Assembly (NCBI RefSeq): GCF_031458235.1
Contig: NZ_JAVDYB010000001.1
Coordinates: forward strand, 248,001 to 312,000
Direction: 5' to 3'
Length of the DNA stretch: 64,000 nt
From: Catenuloplanes atrovinosus
GTDB taxonomy: Bacteria; Actinomycetota; Actinomycetes; Mycobacteriales; Micromonosporaceae
Below, piece by piece: positions 1-8,372 of the stretch. Below the pieces are notes generated by a model. The model was given only the letters and a program-made list of their open reading frames with translations, was not told where the DNA came from and made no database searches. Position 1 is the stretch's first letter. The number at the start of each line of letters is the position of its first letter. A program made the translations under genes and the position numbers.

Positions 1-67
1 GCCACCGCATTGACGTGATCCATTCCCCGGCTACCGTGAATGTCTCTCACCGTGGTCGGGGGTTCTC

Positions 68-1327
68 ATGGGCGGGTCGGTGCGGCGGGTGCAGCGGCGC
101 ACGCTCACGTTGCTGGTCATCACGCAGATCATCGGCGGCATCGGCGTGGCGATCGGCATCACGGTCGGCGCGCTGCTCTCCGCGCGGATGGCCGGCGTGG
201 GGATGTCCGGCCTGCCCGGCAGCGGCGCGGTGATCGGCGGCGCGCTGCTCGCGGTCCCGGTCACCCGCCTCGTGCAGGCACGCGGGCGCCGGCCGGGCAT
301 GGCGCTGGCGTACCTGGTGGGCGCGCTCGGCGCGGTGCTGGTGGTGCTCGCGGCCGTCCTCGGCTCCGTACCACTGCTGTTCCTGGGCATGTTCCTGTTC
401 GGCGGCGGCACGGCGGCGAACCTTCAGGCACGGTACGTCGCGGTGGACCTCGCCGCGCCCGAGCGCCGGGGGCGGGACCTGTCGCTGGTGGTCTGGTCGG
501 CCACGATCGGGTCGGTGGCCGCGCCGAACCTGGCCGACCTCGCGGACCGCGCGGTGGCCGGGCTGCACCTGCCGGTCCTGAGCGGCGCGTTCGTGGTCAG
601 CGGCGTGGCGTTCGCGCTGTCCGCGGCCGCCATCGCGGTGTCGATGCGGCCGGACCCGCTGCTTCTCGCCCGTACCGTCGACGGGTCCTCCACCCCCGCT
701 CCGCACCGGCCGTCCGGGGTGCGGGCCGGCGCGCGCGTGGTGGCCGGGCTGCCCGACGCGCGCCTCGCGATCGCGGCCGTCGCCACCGGGCACCTGGTGA
801 TGGTGGCCGTGATGTCGATGACCCCGGTCCACCTCGGCGAGGGGCATGCGGACGCGGACCTGCTGCGCATCGTCGGAATCGTGCTGAGCGTGCACATCGC
901 CGGCATGTACGGGCTGTCGCCGGTGACCGGGTGGCTCGCCGACCGGTACGGGCGCCGCCCGGTGATCGTCGGCGGGCTCACGCTGCTGATCACCGCGTGC
1001 GCGGTCGCGGGTACGGCCGGGCACGACACCCCGATGCTGACGCTCGGCCTGGCGCTGCTCGGGCTCGGCTGGTCGGGCACGATGGTGGGCGGCTCGACGC
1101 TGCTGTCCGAGTCCGTCCCGCAGGACGGCCGGCCCGCGGTGCAGGGCCTGTCCGACCTGGTCATGGGGGTTGCCGGCGCGGGTGCCGGCGCGCTCAGCGG
1201 CGCGGTCGTGGCGTTCGGGGGATATGGCACGCTGACGGTGCTGGCCGCGATGGCCGCGCTCCCGGTGCTGGCGCTAGCGTTGCGGTCCAGGGGTGTCTCC
1301 ACTCCTGGTTCTGTCGAGGAGATGTGA
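68..1327 (+). CDS. MFS family transporter
   Basis: A 419-residue polytopic membrane protein with about 12 hydrophobic segments. The first half opens with a helix rich in Gly/Ala/Val after a short Arg-rich N-terminus, a central loop lies near residues 200-225, and the second half carries the MFS loop signature GWLADRYGRRPV near residues 288-299. This is typical of a major facilitator exporter acting by proton antiport at the cytoplasmic membrane. The substrate cannot be read from sequence. I chose the ATG at 68 because the protein then starts directly before the first transmembrane helix. The stop lies one base before the TTG of the DUF3046 gene, so the two may be cotranscribed. Confidence 0.85.
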   Translation: MGGSVRRVQRRTLTLLVITQIIGGIGVAIGITVGALLSARMAGVGMSGLPGSGAVIGGALLAVPVTRLVQARGRRPGMALAYLVGALGAVLVVLAAVLGSVPLLFLGMFLFGGGTAANLQARYVAVDLAAPERRGRDLSLVVWSATIGSVAAPNLADLADRAVAGLHLPVLSGAFVVSGVAFALSAAAIAVSMRPDPLLLARTVDGSSTPAPHRPSGVRAGARVVAGLPDARLAIAAVATGHLVMVAVMSMTPVHLGEGHADADLLRIVGIVLSVHIAGMYGLSPVTGWLADRYGRRPVIVGGLTLLITACAVAGTAGHDTPMLTLGLALLGLGWSGTMVGGSTLLSESVPQDGRPAVQGLSDLVMGVAGAGAGALSGAVVAFGGYGTLTVLAAMAALPVLALALRSRGVSTPGSVEEM

Positions 1328-1328
1328 G

Positions 1329-1529
1329 TTGCGGCTGACGGATTTCTGGCAGCGGATGGACGAGGTGTTCGGGGCCGGATACGCGCCGAGCATCGCGAGC
1401 GATCAGGTGCTGACCACGCTGGGTGGCCGGACCGTGCGGGAGGCGCTCGACGCCGGAGTGGCGACCGTCGTGGTCTGGCGGGCCGTTTGCGCTGCTTATC
1501 CGGACCGGGTGCCGTCGAAGCTGCGGTGA
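1329..1529 (+). CDS. DUF3046 family small protein
   Basis: A 66-residue protein beginning LRLTDFWQRMDEVFG and containing GGRTVREALDAG and VWRAVCAA. This is the pattern of DUF3046, a small conserved actinobacterial protein of unknown function usually encoded just upstream of recA, as here. An upstream in-frame start at 1293 exists, but the TTG at 1329 has AGGAG seven bases before it and gives the family's usual N-terminus. The gene starts one base after the MFS stop codon. It is followed at once by the LexA box of recA. Confidence 0.85.
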   Translation: MRLTDFWQRMDEVFGAGYAPSIASDQVLTTLGGRTVREALDAGVATVVVWRAVCAAYPDRVPSKLR

Positions 1530-1531
1530 AT

Positions 1532-1545
1532 AGAACACCCGTTCG
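1532..1545 (+). promoter_or_regulatory. LexA (SOS) box upstream of recA
   Basis: The sequence AGAACACCCGTTCG contains the actinobacterial/Bacillus-type SOS core GAAC-N4-GTTC. It lies three bases after the DUF3046 stop and about 175 bp before the recA start, consistent with LexA repression of recA. Confidence 0.8.
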
Positions 1546-1632
1546 GGCGTGTCGTGTGGATCTCGTACAGGTGTTCGGCTATCGTGCGTTCCCGGGTAAG
1601 GGTTCGGCATCGGCGGCCCCCGGAGGCTGTTT

Positions 1633-1655
1633 TTGTCATACCCAGCGCCTAGCGT
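1633..1655 (+). promoter_or_regulatory. Candidate RecA-NDp (PafBC-type) promoter of recA
   Basis: TTGTCA at 1633-1638 and TAGCGT at 1650-1655 have the spacing of the LexA-independent damage promoter described for mycobacteria, which is a TTGTC-type element followed by TAGNNT. The last three bases of the upstream element (TAC) differ from the usual GTG. It would place the transcript start about 60 bp before the recA start codon. Confidence 0.5.
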
Positions 1656-1719
1656 GTTGCGCGTGACGAAAGGTTCTTCAAAGACGCCCGCGAAGTCGGC
1701 GAATGTAGGGGTGGGGTCA

Positions 1720-2766
1720 ATGGCGGCAGGTCCTGACCGCGAGAAGGCGCTAGAGCTGGCTCTGGCGCAGATCGACAAGCAGTTCGGCAAGGGTTCCGTG
1801 ATGCGGCTGGGCGAGCGCCCGGTCGCCCAGATGGCGGTCATCCCGACCGGGTCCATCGCGCTCGACGTGGCGCTCGGCGTCGGCGGTCTTCCCCGTGGCC
1901 GGGTCGTCGAGGTCTACGGTCCGGAGTCCTCCGGTAAGACCACGGTGGCGCTGCACGCGGTCGCGAACGTGCAGAAGGCCGGCGGCATCGCCGCCTTCAT
2001 CGACGCGGAGCACGCGCTCGACCCGGAGTACGCGCGGGCCCTCGGCGTCGACACCGACGCGCTGCTGGTCTCCCAGCCGGACACCGGTGAGCAGGCGCTC
2101 GAGATCACCGACATGCTGGTGCGCTCCGGCGCGCTCGACATCATCGTCATCGACTCCGTGGCGGCCCTGGTGCCCCGCGCCGAGATCGAGGGCGAGATGG
2201 GCGACAGCCACGTCGGTCTCCAGGCCCGCCTGATGAGCCAGGCGCTGCGGAAGATCACCGGTATTCTGAACAACTCGAACACCACGGCGATCTTCATCAA
2301 CCAGCTCCGCGAGAAGATCGGCGTCATGTTCGGCTCGCCGGAGACCACGACCGGTGGCCGCGCGCTGAAGTTCTACGCCTCGGTCCGGCTCGACGTGCGC
2401 CGCATCGAGAGCCTCAAGGACGGCACGGACGTGGTCGGTAACCGCACCCGCGTCAAGGTCGTGAAGAACAAGGTGGCGGCGCCGTTCAAGCAGGCCGAGT
2501 TCGACATCATGTACGGCAAGGGCATCTCGCGTGAGGGCTCGCTCATCGACGTCGGCGTGGAGCAGAGCATCATCCGCAAGTCCGGTGCGTGGTACACGTA
2601 CGACGGCGACCAGCTCGGCCAGGGCAAGGAGAAGGCCCGCGAGTTCCTGAAGGAGAACCCGGACGTCGCGGCCGAGATCGAGAAGAAGATCCTGGAGAAG
2701 CTCGGTGTGGGCGTGACCAGCGGCGACGCCGCGGGTGGCCCGGAGCTGCCGCCGGTCGACTTCTGA
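1720..2766 (+). CDS. recA: Recombinase RecA
   Basis: RecA polymerises on single-stranded DNA, catalyses strand exchange and stimulates LexA self-cleavage. The 348-residue product has Walker A GPESSGKT at residues 67-74, an intact core, and an acidic C-terminus. The reading frame is open back to 1633, but the extra 29 residues do not resemble RecA. ATG 1720 gives the canonical N-terminus and the usual family length of about 350. It is preceded by a LexA box and a candidate RecA-NDp promoter, so both SOS and LexA-independent damage induction are likely. recX follows 21 bp downstream. Confidence 0.97.
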   Translation: MAAGPDREKALELALAQIDKQFGKGSVMRLGERPVAQMAVIPTGSIALDVALGVGGLPRGRVVEVYGPESSGKTTVALHAVANVQKAGGIAAFIDAEHALDPEYARALGVDTDALLVSQPDTGEQALEITDMLVRSGALDIIVIDSVAALVPRAEIEGEMGDSHVGLQARLMSQALRKITGILNNSNTTAIFINQLREKIGVMFGSPETTTGGRALKFYASVRLDVRRIESLKDGTDVVGNRTRVKVVKNKVAAPFKQAEFDIMYGKGISREGSLIDVGVEQSIIRKSGAWYTYDGDQLGQGKEKAREFLKENPDVAAEIEKKILEKLGVGVTSGDAAGGPELPPVDF

Positions 2767-2787
2767 TCGCGGTCGTAAGGTCGTCAC

Positions 2788-3513
2788 ATGGCAGGCCGAC
2801 GCGGAGCGCGCTCGGGGCGGGGCTGGGACGCAGCGCCGCCCCGGACGCGCCGCTCCCCGGGTGCGAAGCCGGAGGAGTTCGAGTCGTTCGGGCACTCGGG
2901 GTCGTCCGGGGAGTCCGTCTCCGACGGTGAGAAGCCCGCGCCGAAGCCGCGCGACGAGGCTGAGGTGGCCCGCGAGATCTGCCTGCGCCAGCTCGCCACC
3001 CGGCCGCGTACCCGTGCGGAGCTGGCGGCGGCGCTGACCAAGCGGGAGATCTCCGCGGAGGTGATCGACTCCGTCCTCGCGCGCTACGACGAGGTCGGCA
3101 TGATCGACGACGCGGCCTTCGCCCGTGAGTGGGTGACCACCCGGCATCGCGGCCGTGGTCTCGCTCGCCGCGCGCTGGCCGACGAACTGCGCCGCCGCGG
3201 CGTCGATGCGGAGACCGCCGGTGCCGCGCTCGACGAGCTCGATCCGGAGACGGAGGAGGAGACCGCCTTCGCCCTGGCCGCCCGCAAGGTCCGCGTGGCC
3301 CGCGGCGAGCCGGACGCGGTGTTCCGCCGCGTGGTGGGCATGCTGGCCCGCAAGGGCTACCCGGCGGGCCTGGCGATCCGCGCGGTCAAGGCGGCGATGG
3401 AGGCGCAGGCGGCCGAGACCGACAACCTCGACGACGGATACGCCGAACTTGTCGACCAGATCGACCCGGACGCGATGGCGGATGCGGCCAGGGGCGACAC
3501 GGACCCGCTCTGA
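2788..3513 (+). CDS. recX: Regulatory protein RecX
   Basis: RecX binds RecA filaments and limits their activity. The 241-residue protein has a charged, probably disordered N-terminal extension of about 55 residues. This is followed by the RecX three-helix repeats, recognisable from CLRQLATRPRTRAEL, VLARYDEVGMIDDAAFAREWV and RRALADELRRRG. It lies 21 bp after recA, the usual actinobacterial arrangement, and is probably cotranscribed. The extension makes it longer than the E. coli protein (166 residues), which is common in Actinobacteria. Confidence 0.93.
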   Translation: MAGRRGARSGRGWDAAPPRTRRSPGAKPEEFESFGHSGSSGESVSDGEKPAPKPRDEAEVAREICLRQLATRPRTRAELAAALTKREISAEVIDSVLARYDEVGMIDDAAFAREWVTTRHRGRGLARRALADELRRRGVDAETAGAALDELDPETEEETAFALAARKVRVARGEPDAVFRRVVGMLARKGYPAGLAIRAVKAAMEAQAAETDNLDDGYAELVDQIDPDAMADAARGDTDPL

Positions 3514-3617
3514 CCGTCGCGGCGGCTCTGCGCGGCGGCGGGGTGCTGGCTTCGGTGACGCATGAGCGGTTCCGGCCCCGTGGTGGCGCCTAGCCCGCCG
3601 CGGGCACGGTGTGCGTC

Positions 3618-3843
3618 GGGCGCCGACGACGCGGAGGCGCGGTCGGTCCTCTAGCCGCCCCGACGATGCTGGGGCGCCTGCCGCGGCGGCGTGGTTACCG
3701 CGCGCCGACGAAGTCGGCTTCACCGTGTGCGGGCGCCGACGACGCGGAGGTGCGGTCGGTCCTCTAGCCGCCCCGACGGTGCTGGGGTGCCTACCGCGGC
3801 GGCGTGGTTACCCGCGCGCCGACGAAGTCGGCTTCACCGCGCG
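3618..3843 (+). repeat. 113-bp tandem duplication
   Basis: The unit starting GGGCGCCGACGACGCGGAGG at 3618 recurs at 3731 with only a few substitutions and one extra C. Both units end in GACGAAGTCGGCTTCACCG. The period of 113 is not a multiple of three and the copies have no coding character. Confidence 0.85.
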
Positions 3844-3898
3844 CCGCAATCGCGAGGGCCGGCGTGCCTTCTCAGCGACATCCTGCCCGGCCCTCGGC

Positions 3899-4750
3899 TC
3901 TGCTGACGCCGCGCCGCTTACCGGCTGCTGCGGCGTCGCCGGCTGTTCGCTGACGCCGCGCCGCTTACCGCCCGTGGCTGACGTCGCGCCGCTTACCGGT
4001 CGTGGCTGGCTGCTGCGGCGCTTACCGGTCAAGGCTGGCTGTTGCGGCGTCGCTGGCTCGTTGCTGGTGCTGTGGTCAGGCGTGCCAGCCGTTGCTGGCC
4101 TCGCCAGCCATTTTTGCTGCCGCGCCGCTTACCGGCGCCCCGGCCGTGTCGGCCGCTGCGATGTGGACACCCGTTCTGATGCGGGGCCGAATGCGGTACC
4201 CCCGGCCGTTGCCGCATCGCCAGCGGTTCGCTGACGCCGCATCGCCTGCCGGCTGCACCGGTCATCGCGGCGCCGCCAGTTTTGCTGATGCGGCGCCGCT
4301 TACCGGCCGTCCTCGGTCACCGCCGCGTCGCAGCAGTTCGCTGATGCGGCGCCGTTCATCGGTCGCGCCGGGCTGTCGCCGCGCCGCCGGAGTTCGGGTG
4401 ATGCCGCGCTGCTTACCGGCCGTCCCGGCTTTCGTCGCGTCCAGCGGTTCGCGGTGCCGCGCCGCTTACTGGGCCGCGCCGGGGGCGTTGCCGGGCCGCG
4501 AGCGGTTTGCCGGTGCCGCGTCGCTTACCGGCCGTGCTGGCTTAGGCGCGTCGGCAGCCGTTTACTGGTGCCGTGCCGCCTGCCGGTCGCGCCGGGTTGT
4601 TGCCGGGCCGTCAGCGGTTTGCCGGTGCCGCGTCGCTCACCGGCCGTCCCGGCTGTAGGCGCGCGGCAGCCGTTCACTGGTGCCGCGCCGCCTACCGACC
4701 GCGCCCGGCTTTCGCCGCGCCGCCAGCCGTTCGCCCACTTACCGGTCCGC
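3899..4750 (+). repeat. Degenerate ~56-bp tandem repeat array
   Basis: The motif GCCGCGCCGCTTACCGG, followed by (C/T)CGT..GG, recurs about 15 times, at roughly 3905, 3955, 3982, 4015, 4119, 4236, 4290, 4346, 4403, 4455, 4514, 4570, 4625, 4682 and 4738. From 4284 onward the spacing is steady at 52-59 bp. The period is not a multiple of three, so it is not a repeated protein domain. Confidence 0.75.
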
Positions 4751-5146
4751 CATCCGTTGCCGCACCCCCATAGCCCCGCGGCTGCCGCGCCAGCCAACCC
4801 TCGCCAATCCCCAACCCCACGCCACATCGCCACGTCGCTCGATTTGTCCATGATCGGCGGAAACCCCCATGAGTGCCCCCGATGACCGCTGGGTAGGATG
4901 AGCTGGGCGTGAGCACACGTGTGCCGTGTGTCCCACCTGCTTCCGGATGAGGTCTTCTTGACCGAACGGCCCTCTGCGACCTAGCCTCGCGTACAAAGAG
5001 GATTGCCCGACCATTGCAGGCTAAGCGCACAACATAGATCGCGTAACAACACGGCATCATTTCAAGGTTGCTGCCCTGTCATGATGCCCTCCACCGCCGG
5101 CCCGGCCGCGCCGACGGTGGCCTGACATACCTCGGCCTGCGGGAGC

Positions 5147-5287
5147 GTGCCCGGAAGGGCGCGGCCGGCGGGGCGAGCCACGGCCAAGCCGCCTCGGTCG
5201 GGCAAGTCCGTGAGCCGCAAGACGGCGCATGAGCCGCTGCAACAGGCGTCCCATGCGGGCGACACGGTGGAGGGGAGGCGGCGGTGA
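5147..5287 (+). CDS. Possible small basic protein upstream of rny
   Basis: A 46-residue basic ORF containing KPPRSGKSVSRKTAHEP. Its TGA overlaps the GTG of the next tiny ORF as GTGA, a typical translational-coupling junction. The GTG at 5147 has a GGGAG too close to it to be an ideal ribosome site, so the start is uncertain; GTG 5210 is an alternative. I do not recognise the family. It may be only a leader. Confidence 0.25.
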   Translation: MPGRARPAGRATAKPPRSGKSVSRKTAHEPLQQASHAGDTVEGRRR

Positions 5288-5358
5288 CGATCGAGACGCA
5301 GGCCGACGGTCACGCCGGAGAGGGCGCCGACGGGGCCGGGAAGCTGGCGCGGCGATGA
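5284..5358 (+). CDS. 24-codon leader ORF coupled to rny
   Basis: A GTG-initiated ORF (VTIETQADGHAGEGADGAGK...) sits behind a strong ribosome site, GGAGGGGAGG, at about 5270-5279. Its stop overlaps the rny ATG as ATGA at 5355-5358. rny itself has no clear Shine-Dalgarno sequence, so ribosomes may reach rny by finishing this ORF. Function otherwise unknown. Confidence 0.4.
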   Translation: MTIETQADGHAGEGADGAGKLARR

Positions 5359-7133
5359 CGGCGCTGTACGTGGGGCTGATCGGCGTCGTGGTCCTGCTGG
5401 TCGTGCTGGGGGCGGTCGGTTTCACCTACCTTCTCCGCGTCATGCGCAGCCTGCAACCGGTTACCCCCGCGAAGCCCGCCGAGGACGATCCCGCGTTCCT
5501 CGCGCAGAAGGACAAGCAGGAGCGCTCGCTCGCCAAGCTGCAGACCGCCGCCGCCGAGGCCACCTCCGCGGTGGAGGAGGCGAAGAACGAGACGGCCGCC
5601 GCCCGTACCGACGCGGCAGCCGCCCGTGCCGAGGCCAGCGCGGCTCGCGCCGAGGCGCGGCGCGTGCTGGACGCGGCGCACGCGGAGGCGGACACGATCC
5701 TGGACCGGGCGCACCGGCAGGCCGAGGCCGACGCGGAGCAGGTCCGGGCGGCGGCGCGGCGCAGCGGTGAGCGCGAGGTCGCGCTGCTCAACGCCACCGT
5801 CAAGGAGCAGGCCGCGGAGGTCGAGCGCCGCGCGGCCCGGATCGACGAGCGGGAACGTCAGCACACCGAGGAGCTGGACCGGCTGATCGAGCGCGAGCGT
5901 CGGCTGGCCGCGCGGGAGAGCGATCTCGCGGCCCGGGAGAGCTCGCTGATCGAGCGCGAGGCCGCGGTCACCGCGGCCGAGGAGGTGCGCCAGCGCGAGC
6001 TGGAGCGCGTCGCCGGCCTCACCGCGGACGCGGCCAAGGCCGAGGTGGTCGAGACGATCGAGGCGCAGGCGAAGCGCGAGGCCGCGATCCTGATCCGCGA
6101 CATCGAGAACGACGCCCGCAACACCGCCGAGGATCGCGCCCGTCACCTGGTGGTCGACGCGATCCAGCGGGTGGCCAGCGAGCAGACCGCGGAGAGCGTG
6201 GTCAGCGTGCTGCACCTGCCCAGCGACGAGATGAAGGGCCGGATCATCGGCCGCGAGGGGCGCAACATCCGCGCGTTCGAGTCGGTCACCGGCGTCAACC
6301 TGATCATCGACGACACGCCCGAGGCCGTACTCCTCTCCTGCTTCGACCCGGTCCGCCGCGAGATCGGCCGTCTCACGCTGGACAAGCTCGTGCTGGACGG
6401 CCGCATCCACCCGCACCGCATCGAGGAGGTCTTCGAGACCGCCAAGGACGAGGTCGAGCGCCTCTGCGTGCGCGCGGCCGAGGATGCGCTGGTCGAGGTC
6501 GGCATCACGGACATCCATCCGGAGCTGCGCACCTACCTGGGCCGGCTGCGCTACCGCACCAGCTACGGGCAGAACGTGCTCAAGCACCTGGTCGAGACCG
6601 CGCACATCGCCGGCGTGATGGCCGCGGAGCTGAAGCTGGACGTACCCACGATCAAGCGCTGCGCGTTCCTGCACGACATCGGCAAGGCGCTCACCCACGA
6701 GGTCGAGGGCAGCCACGCGCTGATCGGCGCGGACCTGGCCCGTAAGTACGGCGAGTCCGAGGACGTCGTCCACGCGATCGAGGCGCACCACAACGAGGTC
6801 GCGCCGCAGACCATCGAGGCCGTCCTCACCCAGGCCTCGGACGCCTGCTCCGGCGGCCGTCCCGGCGCGCGCCGGGAGAGCCTGGAGGCCTACGTCAAGC
6901 GCCTGGAGCGGATCGAGGAGATCGCCGGCGGCAAGCTCGGCGTCGACAAGGTCTTCGCCATGCAGGCCGGCCGCGAGATCCGCGTCATGGTCCGCCCCGA
7001 CGACATCGACGACATCGCCGCCGCCGTCCTCGCCCGCGACGTGGCCAAGCAGATCGAGGAGGAGCTGACCTACCCCGGCCAGATCCGCGTCACGGTCGTT
7101 CGCGAGTCCCGCGTCACCGAGATCGCCCGCTGA
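5355..7133 (+). CDS. rny: Ribonuclease Y
   Basis: A membrane-anchored endoribonuclease that initiates mRNA decay. The 592-residue product has one N-terminal transmembrane helix (residues 5-27) and a long Ala/Glu/Arg coiled coil (about 45-270). A KH domain follows, with GRIIGREGRNI near residue 295, then an HD domain with HDIGK near 440 and the conserved HHNEVAP. An upstream in-frame start at 5229 would put 42 Arg-rich residues before the membrane helix; ATG 5355 gives the normal topology. It is preceded by a coupled leader ORF and followed 13 bp after the stop by dispersed repeat copy A. Confidence 0.93.
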   Translation: MTALYVGLIGVVVLLVVLGAVGFTYLLRVMRSLQPVTPAKPAEDDPAFLAQKDKQERSLAKLQTAAAEATSAVEEAKNETAAARTDAAAARAEASAARAEARRVLDAAHAEADTILDRAHRQAEADAEQVRAAARRSGEREVALLNATVKEQAAEVERRAARIDERERQHTEELDRLIERERRLAARESDLAARESSLIEREAAVTAAEEVRQRELERVAGLTADAAKAEVVETIEAQAKREAAILIRDIENDARNTAEDRARHLVVDAIQRVASEQTAESVVSVLHLPSDEMKGRIIGREGRNIRAFESVTGVNLIIDDTPEAVLLSCFDPVRREIGRLTLDKLVLDGRIHPHRIEEVFETAKDEVERLCVRAAEDALVEVGITDIHPELRTYLGRLRYRTSYGQNVLKHLVETAHIAGVMAAELKLDVPTIKRCAFLHDIGKALTHEVEGSHALIGADLARKYGESEDVVHAIEAHHNEVAPQTIEAVLTQASDACSGGRPGARRESLEAYVKRLERIEEIAGGKLGVDKVFAMQAGREIRVMVRPDDIDDIAAAVLARDVAKQIEEELTYPGQIRVTVVRESRVTEIAR

Positions 7134-7146
7134 CAACCCTTTTCCC

Positions 7147-7220
7147 TATACCCGCTTCCGGCCCGGCCGGGGTCCGCATGCTCCCGCGGGCACCGGTCGG
7201 CCGCGGGCGGCCTCCCTGCC
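7147..7220 (+). repeat. Dispersed 3'-UTR element, copy A
   Basis: Starts TATACCCGCTTCCGGCCCGG and contains the core GCATGCTCCCGCGGGCACCG followed by GTCGGCCGCGGGCGG and CCTCCCTGCC. It matches copies at 12564, 57937 and, on the minus strand, 20981. It lies 13 bp after the rny stop, in the sense direction. The core can form a GTCCGC/GCGGGC hairpin with an 8-nt loop. Confidence 0.8.
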
Positions 7221-7402
7221 GGTCCCGCACCCGGTCACCCTCGCGAATCCCGCTGCCGCCCAGCTACCCACCGCGGCTCCCGCCGCGCGGCCGACAGCCC
7301 CGCGTGTTCCGGCGCCCGGACCACAACGCCGTCAGCCTGCCGGGCCCGCGGCTGGCGACCGGACGCGTAGGCCGCCGCCCTCGCCGATTGCCCGGGAAAC
7401 AG

Positions 7403-7430
7403 GAAGGGCGCCCCCGGAGGGGCGCCCTTC
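7403..7430. terminator. Bidirectional hairpin terminator between rny and gluD
   Basis: Perfect inverted repeat GAAGGGCGCCCC / GGGGCGCCCTTC with a 4-base loop (CGGA). It sits 27 bp after the gluD stop on the minus strand, between convergent transcription units. Apart from repeat copy A, the remaining spacer from 7221 shows nothing else. Confidence 0.85.
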
Positions 7431-7456
7431 GCCGTGTGCGGGGGAGATCGATCCCG

Positions 7457-8371
7457 TCAGCCGCCGCCGAGGCCGCTGGAGACCGTGGTGTTCTGGGCGG
7501 CGGCCGTGGGCTGGACGCCGGTCTGGCCCGGGTTGGCCGACGTGCGCGGCACGCGAATGCCGCGTCGCCGGGTGAGCCGGTCCACCCAGCCCGCCAGCGC
7601 GGTGAGCAGGGAATTGATGATGATGTAGATGATCGCGACCACGATCGCCGCGGCCACCACGTTGGCGTAGTTGGCGGAGAGCACGTTGACGCCGAGCTGG
7701 AGCAGCTCCGGGAAGGAGATGATGTAGCCGAGCGCGGTGTCCTTCACCAGGACGACCAGCTGGCTCACGATCACCGGGAGCATGGCGCGCGCGGCCTGCG
7801 GGATCAGGATGTACCGCATGACCTGGTTCTTGCGCATGCCGATGCCGTACGCCGCTTCGGACTGGCCGCGCGGCACGGCCTGCACGCCGGCCCGGAACGC
7901 CTCCGCGAGCACGGAGCCGTTGTAGAGCGTCAGGCCGGCGACGACCGCCCAGAACGCCTCCATCCGGAGGTCCTCGATGACGTACGGCAGGCCGAAGAAG
8001 ATGAAGAAGATCAACAGCAGCAGCGGTACGGCACGGAAGAACTCGACCACGATGCCGGCCGGCACGCGTACCCACCAGTGGTCGGAGAGCCGGCCGACCG
8101 CGAACAGCACGCCGAACGTCAGCGACAGCACCATGGCGACCAGCGCGGCGCTGAGCGTCTGCTGCAGGCCCGGCAGGATGAAGTCGACCCAGGTGCTCTG
8201 CTCCAGGAACGGCTTCCAGAGCGTGGCCGCCCACTGGCCCTTCTCGTCGAACTTCAGGTAGATCCAGTAGAACAGCGCCAGCAGCCCGGCGCCGAAGACC
8301 GCGGTGAGGATCCAGTTGCGGATCCGCGCGCGCGGGCCGGGGTGGTCGTAGAGGACCGCGTCGGTACTCAT
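7457..8371 (-). CDS. gluD: Glutamate ABC transporter permease GluD
   Basis: Inner-membrane subunit of a polar amino-acid importer, 304 residues. About five to six transmembrane segments are visible. The EAA loop region is readable (ALVAGLTLYNGSVLAEAFRAGVQAVPRGQ, quoted here only in part as AEAFRAGVQAVPRGQ). A proline/alanine-rich C-terminal tail ends the protein. It starts one base after the gluC stop, so the genes are translationally linked. GluC and GluD form the membrane heterodimer, energised by GluA and fed by GluB. Substrate assignment to glutamate rests on the Corynebacterium/Streptomyces gluABCD gene order. Confidence 0.9.
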   Translation of the reverse strand: MSTDAVLYDHPGPRARIRNWILTAVFGAGLLALFYWIYLKFDEKGQWAATLWKPFLEQSTWVDFILPGLQQTLSAALVAMVLSLTFGVLFAVGRLSDHWWVRVPAGIVVEFFRAVPLLLLIFFIFFGLPYVIEDLRMEAFWAVVAGLTLYNGSVLAEAFRAGVQAVPRGQSEAAYGIGMRKNQVMRYILIPQAARAMLPVIVSQLVVLVKDTALGYIISFPELLQLGVNVLSANYANVVAAAIVVAIIYIIINSLLTALAGWVDRLTRRRGIRVPRTSANPGQTGVQPTAAAQNTTVSSGLGGG

Positions 8372-8372
8372 G

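Larger units (their letters stand above)
3514..5146. other. 1.6 kb non-coding, repeat-rich region
   Basis: No convincing gene is visible between recX and the small ORFs before rny. The open frames here are low-complexity and change frame from repeat to repeat. The stretch holds a 113-bp direct duplication (3618-3843) and a degenerate tandem array of about 56 bp period (about 3899-4750). From 4850 to 5100 the DNA is less GC-biased and probably contains the promoter and leader of rny. Confidence 0.75.

Noticed and set aside
4002-4658. Open frame of 218 codons (Cys/Ala/Arg-rich) across the repeat array
   Set aside because: It has no ribosome site, and its low-complexity composition follows the 56-bp non-triplet repeat. 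Protein character changes with every unit.
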